DNA from: Prochlorococcus sp. AG-402-L18
Lineage (GTDB): Bacteria > Cyanobacteriota > Cyanobacteriia > PCC-6307 > Cyanobiaceae
Direction: 5' to 3'
Length of the DNA stretch: 64,000 nt
Assembly: GCA_003216725.1 (NCBI GenBank)
Contig: QCIL01000003.1
Span: forward strand, 48,399 to 112,398
A program made the position numbers and the translations under genes. The notes under the pieces were generated by a model. The model was not told where the DNA came from. It was given only the letters and a program-made list of their open reading frames with translations, and did no database searches. Shown piece after piece: positions 46,759 to 56,289 of the stretch (the first letter of the stretch is position 1; every line of letters begins with the position of its first letter).

Positions 46759-48124
46759 TAATTTACTAAGAGCTCCAAACCAAAGTATTGAGGAGACTGG
46801 CTATGCCTGGTATGTAGGTAACGCTAGACTAATTAATTTATCTGGACGTTTATTAGGAGCTCACATTGCTCACTCTGGACTTATAGTCTTTTGGGCGGGA
46901 GCAATGATGCTCTTTGAGGTTAATCATTTTACTTTTGATAAACCTATGTGGGAGCAAGGTCTAATCTGTATGCCACACGTCGCAATGTTTGGATATGGTA
47001 TAGGTCCTGGTGGTGAAGTTACTGATATCATGCCTTTCTTTCAAGCAGGTGTGGTTCATTTGATTGCTTCTGCTGTGCTTGGTTTCGGTGGTATTTATCA
47101 CTCATTAGCAGGTCCAGAAAAGCTTGAAGAAGACTTCCCATTTTTCTCTACCGATTGGAGAGATAAAAATCAAATGACAAATATTCTCGGATATCATTTG
47201 ATTGTATTAGGTGTAGGTGCATTAGCATGGTCAGTTAACTGGTGTTTTATTGGCGGTGCATATGACACATGGGCACCTGGAGGTGGAGAAGTTAGACTTG
47301 TAAACCCAACTTTAGATCCAAGGGTTATTCTTGGTTACCTATTTAGGTCTCCATGGGGAGGCGCTGGTTCAATAATCGGGGTCAACTCAATTGAAGATAT
47401 AGTTGGTGGTCATGTCTATGTGGGTATAACTGCAATCATAGGAGGCATATTCCACATCTTTACCAAACCATTTGGATGGGCTAGAAGAGCATTTATTTGG
47501 AATGGTGAGGGACTATTAAGTTATGCACTTGGTGGAATTTGTGTTGCAAGCTTTATTGCATCAACATTCATCTGGTTTAATAACACTGCTTACCCATCAG
47601 AATTTTATGGCCCGACAAATGCTGAAGCTTCACAAGCCCAAAGCTTTACTTTCCTCGTGAGAGACCAAAGAATTGGAGCTAACGTAGGTTCAACAATGGG
47701 ACCAACAGGTCTAGGTAAGTATCTCATGAGATCTCCTACAGGTGAAATAATATTTGGTGGTGAAACAATGAGATTTTGGGATTTTAGAGGACCATGGTTA
47801 GAGCCTTTAAGAGGTCCTAATGGATTAAGTCTTGAGAAAATCCAAAATGATATTCAGCCTTGGCAAGTTAGAAGAGCTGCTGAATACATGACTCATGCTC
47901 CTAACGCTTCTATCAACTCAGTTGGTGGAATCATTACAGAGCCTAATGCTGTTAATTTCGTTAACTTAAGACAATGGTTAGCAGCAGCTCAATTCTTCCT
48001 AGGATGGTTTACATTTATCGGTCACCTTTGGCATGCTGGACGCGCTAGAGCAGCTGCTGCTGGTTTTGAAAAAGGAATCGATAGAAAGAGTGAACCTGCT
48101 CTAGAAATGCCTGATTTAGATTAA
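46742..48124 (+). CDS. psbC: Photosystem II CP43 protein
   Basis: Inner antenna of PSII, 460 aa, six membrane helices with chlorophyll-binding His ([28 protein letters not shown]). The large lumenal loop ends with [20 protein letters not shown]. Start is GTG at 46742, giving [10 protein letters not shown], within psbD and preceded by GAGGAGG (46726-46732) at nine bases. GTG starts inside psbD are usual in cyanobacteria and chloroplasts. Translation is coupled to psbD. Confidence 0.98.
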   Translation: METPFNNLLRAPNQSIEETGYAWYVGNARLINLSGRLLGAHIAHSGLIVFWAGAMMLFEVNHFTFDKPMWEQGLICMPHVAMFGYGIGPGGEVTDIMPFFQAGVVHLIASAVLGFGGIYHSLAGPEKLEEDFPFFSTDWRDKNQMTNILGYHLIVLGVGALAWSVNWCFIGGAYDTWAPGGGEVRLVNPTLDPRVILGYLFRSPWGGAGSIIGVNSIEDIVGGHVYVGITAIIGGIFHIFTKPFGWARRAFIWNGEGLLSYALGGICVASFIASTFIWFNNTAYPSEFYGPTNAEASQAQSFTFLVRDQRIGANVGSTMGPTGLGKYLMRSPTGEIIFGGETMRFWDFRGPWLEPLRGPNGLSLEKIQNDIQPWQVRRAAEYMTHAPNASINSVGGIITEPNAVNFVNLRQWLAAAQFFLGWFTFIGHLWHAGRARAAAAGFEKGIDRKSEPALEMPDLD

Positions 48125-48144
48125 TTTCTATTTCACATTAATAA

Positions 48145-48172
48145 GCCCTATCTTTTGATAGGGTTTTTTTTT
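48145..48172 (+). terminator. Rho-independent terminator of psbDC
   Basis: CCCTATC (48146-48152), TTTT loop, GATAGGG (48157-48163), then a run of nine T. It is 21 bp after the psbC stop and is the clearest terminator in this part of the window. Confidence 0.92.
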
Positions 48173-48183
48173 GCGCAATTTTC

Positions 48184-48795
48184 TTATTTATATAAATTTT
48201 TTCTGAGCCATGGCAAACTTAAACCCATCACATTACTGAAACAACCCTCTATTTTTTCTATATATTTACCGCCTATGCCTTCCAAAGCAAATCCCCCTGC
48301 ACAATATAAAGGTTCATTTGTATCTACATAACTCTTGATTTCCCAATCTTTCAACTTAGAAAAATAAACTCTTGAACTTACAGTTTTTTTTACTATTTCA
48401 GTTGTTTTAAATATATTTGAACTTGAATCAAGATTTCCAATTATTAGAGTATGACCAGTATGTAAAAATCCAAATTCTCCAGACATTTTTTTCCATCTAA
48501 AAAATGCTTCATCTTTATTAGATGGTTTGCCAAACGCTTTTCCTTTAAATTCAAATATTGAATCGCAACCAAGAATTTCAAGAGATCTATGGTTAAAATT
48601 ATCCGGTAAATTTATTTCTCTAATATTTCTTATTAAAAAATTAGCTTTTTGAAAAGACAATTCAAGAGCTAAATTAGTTATGTTCTCCTCTTTAATTAAA
48701 GATTCATCAAAGTTACTGGCTATTTGAAGAAATTGAATTTGACAGTTTTCAAGTAATTTCTTTCTGGATTGAGAAGCAGAAGCTAGAATTAACAC
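48184..48795 (-). CDS. maf: Maf-family nucleotide pyrophosphatase
   Basis: 203 aa inosine-triphosphate-pyrophosphatase-fold protein. [13 protein letters not shown] near the start is the Maf signature, [16 protein letters not shown] provides the catalytic Asp (usual ADT/CDS variant) and [18 protein letters not shown] matches the conserved MLxxLSGxxHxVxTG region. Maf proteins hydrolyse modified or canonical NTPs; YhdE-type prefer dTTP/UTP and YceF-type m7GTP, which I cannot separate here. Faces the psbC terminator. Confidence 0.9.
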   Translation of the reverse strand: MLILASASQSRKKLLENCQIQFLQIASNFDESLIKEENITNLALELSFQKANFLIRNIREINLPDNFNHRSLEILGCDSIFEFKGKAFGKPSNKDEAFFRWKKMSGEFGFLHTGHTLIIGNLDSSSNIFKTTEIVKKTVSSRVYFSKLKDWEIKSYVDTNEPLYCAGGFALEGIGGKYIEKIEGCFSNVMGLSLPWLRKNLYK

Positions 48796-48862
48796 AAATT
48801 TTTTATCGAAATTATAATCTAACTTACCGATAAATTAATTTCAAAATTAATATAAATTACGA

Positions 48863-50389
48863 ATGGAATTATTAGATAAATTGCAAACTTTCAAAAAGCC
48901 GCTCATGGTTCTGGGCACTTCAAGTGGAGCGGGGAAATCATTAACAGCAACCGCAATTTGCAGAATTCTTAAAAATTTAGGAGAAAAGCCAATACCTTTC
49001 AAAGGGCAAAACATGAGTAACAATGCTTGGGTAGATTGGGATGGAGGAGAGATGGCTTATTCACAAGCACTTCAAGCATTTGCATGTGGAGTTGTTCCTT
49101 CTTCAGAAATGAATCCCATTTTATTAAAACCTCAAGGTAATTCAAAAAGCGAGGTGATTCATCTTGGCAAAAGTATTGGAATAACAACAGCAAAAAATTA
49201 TTATGAGGATTGGTTTCTTCCAGGATGGGAAATAATTAAAAAAAGTTTAGATTCTATTTATAAGAAGGACCCAAATTGTCGTTTAGTAATCGAAGGTGCT
49301 GGGAGTCCAGTAGAGATGAATTTAATGCATAGAGACCTTACTAACTTAAAACTTGCGAAATATTTGGAAGCAAGTTGCATACTAGTAGCTGATATCGAGA
49401 GAGGAGGAGTATTTGCGCAAATAATAGGAACACTCGAATTAATGAACCAAGAAGAAAAAAAACTTATTAAGGGTATAGTAATAAACAGGTTTAGAGGAGA
49501 TCTTTCACTATTTAACGAAGGAAAAAAATGGATAGAAAATAAAACTCAAATTCCTATATTGGGAATTATTCCTTGGTTAAATGATAAATTCCCGCCTGAA
49601 GATTCCTTAGATTTGTTAGAAAGGAAATCAAATATAACCAAACCTGAAATTAATGTAGGAATAATAAAATTACCCTCCATAAGTAACTTTTCAGATTTCG
49701 ACCCTTTAGAGAATGAAGATTTAGTATCAATAGAATGGATAAAAGAATCTAGAAAATTATTTCAATTTGATTTTATTATTATCCCAGGAAGTAAACAAAC
49801 AATTAAGGATCTACTATTTCTAGAGAAATCTGGACTTTGTCGAGATATAAGAGATTATTCAAAAAACAATGGTAATATTTTTGGAATTTGTGGAGGTCTT
49901 CAAATGTTAGGAGAAACACTTAAAGACCCATTTTCCAAAGAAAGTTCAATAACTAATTTAGAACAAATTAACGGTATTGGATTGTTGCCATTAAAAACAA
50001 CTTTCCTTAAAAAAAAGATAACTCGTCAAATTAACTCTGAATCCTTGTGGCCATGTAAATCTGTAATCCAAGGATTTGAGATCCATAATGGTGTTACCGA
50101 ATTAAATACAACATATAACACTCAAGAAATTAAACCCATTTTCAAAGACATTGATCTAGGTTGGTACATAGAAAAAAATAAATTAGGGACTATAGCCGGA
50201 ACCTATATTCATGGAATTTTTGAAAATGATATTTGGAGAGATTACTACATAAACTTAATAAGAAAAAAGAAAAATTTACCTAGATTAGCAAAAAAAACAA
50301 GGCCCTATAAAATTAAAAGAGAATCAATTATTAATAATCTTGCTAATGAATTTAATAAAAACCTAGACATCTCTTCACTAATAAATTGA
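48863..50389 (+). CDS. cobQ: Cobyric acid synthase
   Basis: Amidates four carboxyl groups of adenosyl-cobyrinic acid a,c-diamide in (pseudo)cobalamin synthesis. The ATPase P-loop GTSSGAGKS is at residues 18-26. The glutaminase domain at the C-terminus has IFGICGGLQMLGETL (Cys nucleophile) and the closing His/Glu region GTYIHGIFE. 508 aa. Its stop overlaps the TTG start of the ferredoxin gene, so both are in one transcript. Confidence 0.96.
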   Translation: MELLDKLQTFKKPLMVLGTSSGAGKSLTATAICRILKNLGEKPIPFKGQNMSNNAWVDWDGGEMAYSQALQAFACGVVPSSEMNPILLKPQGNSKSEVIHLGKSIGITTAKNYYEDWFLPGWEIIKKSLDSIYKKDPNCRLVIEGAGSPVEMNLMHRDLTNLKLAKYLEASCILVADIERGGVFAQIIGTLELMNQEEKKLIKGIVINRFRGDLSLFNEGKKWIENKTQIPILGIIPWLNDKFPPEDSLDLLERKSNITKPEINVGIIKLPSISNFSDFDPLENEDLVSIEWIKESRKLFQFDFIIIPGSKQTIKDLLFLEKSGLCRDIRDYSKNNGNIFGICGGLQMLGETLKDPFSKESSITNLEQINGIGLLPLKTTFLKKKITRQINSESLWPCKSVIQGFEIHNGVTELNTTYNTQEIKPIFKDIDLGWYIEKNKLGTIAGTYIHGIFENDIWRDYYINLIRKKKNLPRLAKKTRPYKIKRESIINNLANEFNKNLDISSLIN

Positions 50390-50631
50390 AACGATCTAAA
50401 ATCAAAATATTATGGCCTAATAATAATACTTCATATGCATGTGAAGGAGATGATTGGTTTGTTTCTGCAGAGAAAGCAGGAATAAAAATTCCGACCGGAT
50501 GCTTAACTGGAAGTTGTGGTGCTTGTGAAATTGATATTAATGGTGAAACAGTAAGACCATGTATTAGTAATATTAAAGCTATTAATGAATGTCCTTTAAA
50601 AGTTACTTACACCACTGATCAATTTTGGTAA
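50386..50631 (+). CDS. Plant-type [2Fe-2S] ferredoxin-like protein
   Basis: 81 aa beta-grasp protein. Cluster cysteines follow CX4CX2C in GCLTGSCGACEID, with a further Cys in RPCISN. It is shorter than photosynthetic ferredoxin PetF and may serve a different redox partner. The start is TTG, four bases inside cobQ, which suggests coupled translation. End of the core block before the second glycan region. Confidence 0.88.
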   Translation: MKRSKIKILWPNNNTSYACEGDDWFVSAEKAGIKIPTGCLTGSCGACEIDINGETVRPCISNIKAINECPLKVTYTTDQFW

Positions 50632-50645
50632 AAAAATAATTCTTA

Positions 50646-51479
50646 ATGACTAATCCATTAGATAATAAAATTATTAAAAATGCAGTGGACTCCTCTATTG
50701 AGGAATTACTAATCGATGATCCATTTGAAGTTGGGTTTATTAAACGAAACTATAAAGAAGGTGATTTGACACCCTATATTGAAAGGCTTAAAGGTATTGG
50801 GTTTGAAAATAAAGGAAGAATCCTAGATTCAGGTTGTGGTTATGGTCAGTGGACATTGGCTTTAGCATCACTAAATAAAAGTGTATTAGGTTTAGACATA
50901 GAACCAGTCAGAATTGATTTTTGTAAGAAAATAAGCAAAAAACTTCATATTAGAAATACTGAATATATTTGTGATTCGATGACAAATTCTCAAGATAAAC
51001 TTAAGAACACTTTTGATGGAATATTCTCTTACTCATCTTTAGAATTGACTCCATTCAAAAAAACAATTGAAATATATTATTCACTTTTAAAACCTGGAGG
51101 AAAACTCTATTTAAGTTGTTATGATCTAGGCTGGATGCTTTATCTCATTGAGCACAAACATGGTGAAAATAAACACTACGACTCAAGAGAGTGGGCCATA
51201 AATTGTATTCAAAATACTATAAATTATTTTGCAAATAACAAATTTGAAAAACTCAATCATAACGATGGAATTTATTTGCCAAAAGCTTTAGTTCTAGAAA
51301 AACTTTTATCAACTAATTTTGAAATAATTTCTATTTGTGGGGATGGACTAACTACTAATCAAGATGGTATTGGTAAACATCCATTTGCAATTTCAGAATA
51401 CGATTCTTATACAGCGGTATATGAGATCATATGCAAAAAAAGAACTGAAAATTCATATTTCACTTTGGATACTTTCTAG
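50646..51479 (+). CDS. Class I SAM-dependent methyltransferase
   Basis: 277 aa. SAM site: ILDSGCGYGQWTLALA (about 59-74) with acidic LGLDIEPVR (about 80-88). DGIFSYSSLELTPFKK and LKPGGKLYLSCYDL are the later motifs of the fold. Substrate unknown; a surface-glycan sugar or lipid is plausible. It is the first gene of the 50.6-59.1 kb block and overlaps the convergent MBL-Rieske gene by 20 bp. Confidence 0.82.
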   Translation: MTNPLDNKIIKNAVDSSIEELLIDDPFEVGFIKRNYKEGDLTPYIERLKGIGFENKGRILDSGCGYGQWTLALASLNKSVLGLDIEPVRIDFCKKISKKLHIRNTEYICDSMTNSQDKLKNTFDGIFSYSSLELTPFKKTIEIYYSLLKPGGKLYLSCYDLGWMLYLIEHKHGENKHYDSREWAINCIQNTINYFANNKFEKLNHNDGIYLPKALVLEKLLSTNFEIISICGDGLTTNQDGIGKHPFAISEYDSYTAVYEIICKKRTENSYFTLDTF

Positions 51480-52950
51480 CCTCAATAGACGAATTAGATT
51501 TCGAACAATGCCCTTTATTCTTGATATCAAATTCCCAGCCATGCTTTGGGCAGATCAACTTACAATCTTCATTAATTTCCGCAAACCTAAGATCTGCCCC
51601 TTGGTGTGGGCAATATCGATTTATTTCGTAATCATTACCTTTAAAACTTACTATACATTTCTCAAGTGAAATATTCTTGGTTGCCAAGAAGGAATCTCTT
51701 ATATTATCAATATCACTAAACAAGAATAGATTTATTTCATTGCAAAACTCTTTAGGCTCTCTTTTGATCTTGGCACGAAATGAAAGAGAGATATCTTGCC
51801 ATCTATTTTTTGGTTCCGACATTAAAGCAAAGTATTTCTTATCAGCGCAAACCCTATAATATTTATTCAGATTAAGATCATATCCAGATGATACCGATTT
51901 TCTATTTAGATCTATAGTAATTCCCTCATACTTACTGTCTAAATCCCATATTAATTGGATACTAGGGATACCAGTTAATTTAATATCTGCAATTTCTACA
52001 AGTCTATTTTTTACTTGACTAATTAATTTTTGAATATTCAATTCTTGTTTTAATGAGTCCCAAATGCAGTAATTTGAATTCCGAGTATCCGCAATTTCCT
52101 TTATGCTTGGCGGTGGTATTGGAGATGTAAATAGATCATGCTCTTTATATTCTTCACCAGGGTTCAAGTAATATGTCTTAAAGAATTTATTTTGTTTTAA
52201 ATAACTATCTAATGTATCTTGGTGTACGAAAATATTTCCTATACCTCTTGATAAGTTACTTTCTAAAAATGGAAATATTGCAGGACCCGCTGCAGGTATA
52301 AATGCTTTGGGTTCTAATGTTCTTATCCCATTTAATACTGAACTTAATTTTATTGTTACTCTTTCTTTAGAAATTTTCTCTTTAATTTCTTCTTCAAATT
52401 CATAACAGGAAGGGAACCAATTTGCTCCACTATATTGGACGGAATAAACATCTATGTTCAAAGACTTATGAAGTTGGTCATAGATTTTGCAATCATTTTG
52501 ATTTAAAAATCTTGTTGTACCATCATCTACAATTACTGCACAATCGTGATCAACACCAATATCAGAAATCATTAATTCCATAGATAATTCATTACCAATT
52601 TTATAGTTAGAATAATTATCTAATTCGATAACCTCATGCTTTGTACTAGAAAGCAAAGACATCATATGTAAATTATCTCTATATTTAGGTACAATTATTT
52701 TCACTTTCTTAACAAGACTATTAATAAAATCTAAATCCAAGTGATCTTGATGTTCATGTGAAATAAAGATGTATGAATTTTTATGTTTAACTAATTCCTG
52801 TATGACTTTTTCCTTAAGGTAATGATTATTTGGGTATTGAAACCAACTTCCATAGAAAGCGCCATTTTTAGAGAACCATGGATCAATAACTAAAAGTGTA
52901 GGACCTTTTTTAAAAAGAAAACAGTTATGGCCATAAAAAAATATTCTCAT
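51460..52950 (-). CDS. Metallo-beta-lactamase/Rieske two-domain protein, CMP-Neu5Ac hydroxylase-like
   Basis: The N-terminal MBL-fold domain has HEHQDH at residues 65-70 (HxHxDH) after YGHNCFLF and VIDPWF; it also shares the LEPKAFIPAAGP segment typical of the CMAH group. The C-terminal 60 residues form a Rieske [2Fe-2S] centre: C447-x-H449 and C467-x2-H470 with 17 residues between. CMP-N-acetylneuraminate hydroxylase has the same two folds but with the Rieske domain first, so the order here is reversed. It could hydroxylate a sugar or sugar nucleotide. Inference; no reductase is adjacent. Confidence 0.7.
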   Translation of the reverse strand: MRIFFYGHNCFLFKKGPTLLVIDPWFSKNGAFYGSWFQYPNNHYLKEKVIQELVKHKNSYIFISHEHQDHLDLDFINSLVKKVKIIVPKYRDNLHMMSLLSSTKHEVIELDNYSNYKIGNELSMELMISDIGVDHDCAVIVDDGTTRFLNQNDCKIYDQLHKSLNIDVYSVQYSGANWFPSCYEFEEEIKEKISKERVTIKLSSVLNGIRTLEPKAFIPAAGPAIFPFLESNLSRGIGNIFVHQDTLDSYLKQNKFFKTYYLNPGEEYKEHDLFTSPIPPPSIKEIADTRNSNYCIWDSLKQELNIQKLISQVKNRLVEIADIKLTGIPSIQLIWDLDSKYEGITIDLNRKSVSSGYDLNLNKYYRVCADKKYFALMSEPKNRWQDISLSFRAKIKREPKEFCNEINLFLFSDIDNIRDSFLATKNISLEKCIVSFKGNDYEINRYCPHQGADLRFAEINEDCKLICPKHGWEFDIKNKGHCSKSNSSIEARKYPK

Positions 52951-53180
52951 TTGTAAATTATATTGTAAATAATATTATATGGACATATATGAAAATAAGT
53001 TATAGATGAATGAATTACTATCTAATTAGAATTTATCCCAATAATAAAATCAGCCAATAGCCAATTATAAAAATAGTTGTTTTTTATCAAAATTTAATAT
53101 TTGAGTCCAAAGAAAATAGATTTATTAATTTCTTGTTGAAATGATTTTTTAATTAGCTAATTCAATCTTTAACTATAAAT

Positions 53181-53903
53181 TTAATATTTTTTTATTCTTG
53201 AAAAAACATTGTATTTTAATATGCAGTAAATCGCCCTAAAACCATCTTTCCAACCGATTTTCTTTCCCTCTTTATAAGTTCTTCCATAATAAGCAATCCC
53301 AACTTCGTATATTCGCAGATTTAATTTTGATATTTTGGCTGTTATTTCTGGTTCGAAGCCAAATCTATTCTCATTAATTTTTATTGATTGAATAATTTCT
53401 CTTCTAAAAGCTTTATAGCAAGTTTCCATATCTGTCAAATCAAGATCTGTAAAAATATTGCTCAACAAAGTAAGGAACCCGTTCCCAACTCTATGCCAGA
53501 AATACACTATCCTATGAGGCCTTCCTCCTTGAAATCTACTTCCATAAACTACGTCTGCCTTATCGTCTATAATTGGTTGAATTACTGCTCCATAATCATA
53601 TGGATCATACTCTAAATCTGCATCTTGAATAATACAAATATCTCCAGTCGCACAATTCAACCCCCGCCTTAATGCTGCCCCTTTCCCCATATTTCTTGGT
53701 TGGTAAATAATTTTAATAAGTTCATCATTTATTTCTTTTAGTAATTCTCTTGTGGAATCAGTTGAAAAATCATCAACGATTATTATTTCTTTTAAATTTA
53801 CTGGTGAATTTTTTACAAGTTCAAGAATTTTTAAAATTGTATTAGCCTCGTTAAAGCAGGGTATAATGACGCTAAGGTTCATTGGTGAGTTAAATTCATC
53901 CAT
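53181..53903 (-). CDS. Family 2 glycosyltransferase (DPM1-like)
   Basis: 240 aa GT-A enzyme: LSVIIPCFNEANTI, VDDFSTDSTRE, and QDADLEYDPYDYG (DXD region, about 94-106). No membrane helices follow, unlike the GT2 gene at 3212, so it resembles soluble dolichol-phosphate mannosyltransferases. The GVAYYGRTYKEGKKIGWKDG stretch is common in this subgroup. ATG at 53903, divergent from the radical SAM gene 50 bp away. Confidence 0.87.
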   Translation of the reverse strand: MDEFNSPMNLSVIIPCFNEANTILKILELVKNSPVNLKEIIIVDDFSTDSTRELLKEINDELIKIIYQPRNMGKGAALRRGLNCATGDICIIQDADLEYDPYDYGAVIQPIIDDKADVVYGSRFQGGRPHRIVYFWHRVGNGFLTLLSNIFTDLDLTDMETCYKAFRREIIQSIKINENRFGFEPEITAKISKLNLRIYEVGIAYYGRTYKEGKKIGWKDGFRAIYCILKYNVFSRIKKY

Positions 53904-53952
53904 TATATTTCAATCTTAACTTTCCATTTGTGTATAAGTTAAATTTAAAACA

Positions 53953-55308
53953 ATGAGAAATAAACACGCTTTATTAATAAATGCATTGCCAAATACGCCA
54001 ACAAGTACCAATAAAGATTTAAATGGTGGTTATGGAACATCTGACCATATTGGTAAGAATTTGTTATCACGAGCTATTGGGTATGCAAAAAAAAGAAATA
54101 TCAAGATACCTATTCTTTGTATGGGTTATATATCGTCAATATTAAATGAAAAAAAAATTAAAAATTCTTATTTTGAAAATTGTAAAAATGCAATATCTTT
54201 TTTACAAAAAAATGATGTTAATTGTTGCATAATATATGGATCTATAGTTTGTTGCGAATTAGAGAATAAACTTATTAACCAAATTAAAGAAATTGATAAT
54301 CAAGTAATAATTATAGTTGTAGGCACATATCCAACAAAATACCCTGAAAAATTCTCAAATGCAGATCATGTAATTATTGGAGAACCAGAGCAATTCTTCT
54401 TAAACTGGGATGGCGATTTTTCCTCATTAAATTCAATGGGTAGTCAAATAAAATCAGAAATCATAAAGGATCTAGATATTTTACCTATTCCTAACTATCC
54501 TACAAATTTTTCTAAAAGATTTTCCTATAGACCGATGCTGAAAAAGCCTACAGGATTTATTGAATCAACTAGAGGGTGTCCATATTCTTGTGGATTTTAT
54601 TGTACTTATGGAGAGAATCAAGGTAAATTAATACGCTCATATTCTCCTGAAAAAGTTGTAAACATGATGAAAAATTTAATGAAAAAGAATGGCTTTCGTT
54701 CATTTCAGTTTAGAGATCCTGTTTTTGGATTAAAAAAAGAATTTATTGAGAAGTTTTGCTTAGAAATTCATAAAAAAGGTTTAAAAGTAGAATGGGGTAT
54801 GGAGACTAGAATCGATATTCTTAATATTGAAATCATAAGACTAATGGCAAGTGCAGGACTTAAAAGTATAAATATTGGTATTGAGACACCAAATGAGGAA
54901 ATTGCTAAAGCAAATAAAAGAATCATTTGTAAAGAAGATAAACAAAGAGAGTTAATTGAGGCTGCTCATGATGTTGGCGTGAGAATAAATGCTTTTTACA
55001 TTATTGGTCTTGAACAAGATAATGAACAAAGTTCATTAGATACAATTAATTATTCTTTATCTTTAAAAACATTTATGGCACGATTTGCAATATGTACTCC
55101 TTATCCTGGAACAGGTTTCTACGAGGTTCTAAAAAAAGAAGGTCGAATAAGTGAAGATAATTTAGAAAAATATAATCAACAAGAGTTGGTTTATGAACAT
55201 AAAAATCTTAATCAAAAAAAAATTAAAAATCTTATTCAAAAGGCTTACATTAAATATTATTTTAGACCAAAAGTTTTATTTAATATCATCAAGAATAAAT
55301 TCGAATAA
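53953..55308 (+). CDS. Radical SAM protein with B12-binding-like N-terminus and a CX3CX3C cluster
   Basis: 451 aa. The first half looks like the Rossmann-like cobalamin-binding domain of B12-dependent radical SAM enzymes, without the diagnostic DxHxxG. The radical SAM core carries C209-PYS-C213-GFY-C217, giving CX3CX3C where CX3CX2C is standard; the codons confirm it. Later segments (LKVEWGMETRIDI, SAGLKSINIGIETPNEEIAK) are typical of the B12-binding radical SAM core. The stop and the start of the next gene coincide, so they form a unit. Reaction unknown. Confidence 0.78.
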   Translation: MRNKHALLINALPNTPTSTNKDLNGGYGTSDHIGKNLLSRAIGYAKKRNIKIPILCMGYISSILNEKKIKNSYFENCKNAISFLQKNDVNCCIIYGSIVCCELENKLINQIKEIDNQVIIIVVGTYPTKYPEKFSNADHVIIGEPEQFFLNWDGDFSSLNSMGSQIKSEIIKDLDILPIPNYPTNFSKRFSYRPMLKKPTGFIESTRGCPYSCGFYCTYGENQGKLIRSYSPEKVVNMMKNLMKKNGFRSFQFRDPVFGLKKEFIEKFCLEIHKKGLKVEWGMETRIDILNIEIIRLMASAGLKSINIGIETPNEEIAKANKRIICKEDKQRELIEAAHDVGVRINAFYIIGLEQDNEQSSLDTINYSLSLKTFMARFAICTPYPGTGFYEVLKKEGRISEDNLEKYNQQELVYEHKNLNQKKIKNLIQKAYIKYYFRPKVLFNIIKNKFE

Positions 55309-56159
55309 TGATTATAGTTTTGGGGGGAGGTAACTTAGCACAAATAATATATGAAAGCGCTATAAGACAAAAAATTCCAGTTAAAATATTCTCTTCTAAA
55401 TTAAATAAAAATCAATCATTATATTCCGGCAAAAATAATGATTTACTTTCTAAACTAACCCTGGAGGGGGAAAATAATAAATGTATTATTGTTTGGTCTT
55501 TCACTAGGATAAAAAATTTTAATCAATTCAAGTTATCAATAGAAGGAATGATAAATATTTTAGAATTTATAAAAGCAAATCCAAATAATGAATATTTATA
55601 TTTATCCTCTACAAGTGCAGATTTAAGATATAACTATTTGAGTCTTTATGGATTATCCAAATATATACATGAAAAATATCTTTCTAGATTGATTAGTAAT
55701 CAACCAAAAATTAAATTAAAGATATTGAGAGTAGGTCTTATTTATGGTTTGAAGAATTGCCCAATAAAGAAAATTATTAAAGTTAGAGCGCTTGGTTTAA
55801 AATTAATTTTTGGCAATCAAAATAGTAATTTTTCTGTTATTTCTGCCTTAGATCTTGCTAATAATATGATTAATGAAAAATCCATATTATGGAATAAAAA
55901 TTACAAATTAGGGTATATGGGAGAGTCGACAAAGATGTCGATAAAAAAAATTCACTTAATATACGAAAAATTAAAACGTAAAAAAGATTATTTTTTTAAA
56001 ATTACTATATTAAAGAAATCATTTATTTATAAATTAATTAATTTTATAGGTATTAAATTAGACTTAAGCTTATCTGAGGTTGACAGGTTTCCAACTAAAA
56101 ATAAATCAATAAAATATGACCAAATTTATAATATTGAAAGCTATATCAAGAATATATGA
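55308..56159 (+). CDS. NAD-dependent epimerase/dehydratase-like protein
   Basis: 283 aa with an N-terminal GGGNLAQIIYESA dinucleotide-binding loop (residues 6-18), a divergent GxxGxxG. LSSTSADL (about 98-105) and YGLSKYIHEKYLSRL (YxxxK) suggest an extended-SDR active site. The fold is recognisable but weak, and activity may differ from true epimerases. It starts on the last base of the radical SAM gene stop (1 bp overlap), so co-translation is likely; a modified sugar pathway would make sense. Confidence 0.68.
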   Translation: MIIVLGGGNLAQIIYESAIRQKIPVKIFSSKLNKNQSLYSGKNNDLLSKLTLEGENNKCIIVWSFTRIKNFNQFKLSIEGMINILEFIKANPNNEYLYLSSTSADLRYNYLSLYGLSKYIHEKYLSRLISNQPKIKLKILRVGLIYGLKNCPIKKIIKVRALGLKLIFGNQNSNFSVISALDLANNMINEKSILWNKNYKLGYMGESTKMSIKKIHLIYEKLKRKKDYFFKITILKKSFIYKLINFIGIKLDLSLSEVDRFPTKNKSIKYDQIYNIESYIKNI

Positions 56160-56289
56160 TGATTTTAATCTAATAAAAAAAATGATCTACAATTTTATTT
56201 TTATAATATTTGATAATTTTTGTTAATAATACTTTTTTAGAGTATTTATAAAGAGAAAATGTAAAGTTAATTATGTTTGTTAAAAAATA

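Noticed and set aside
50600..50700. Direct-repeat copy of the tRNA-Ser 3' end at the far edge of the second glycan block
   Set aside because: I looked for GTGGGATTCGAAC-like sequence there and saw none, so the island boundary is not supported by an att repeat.
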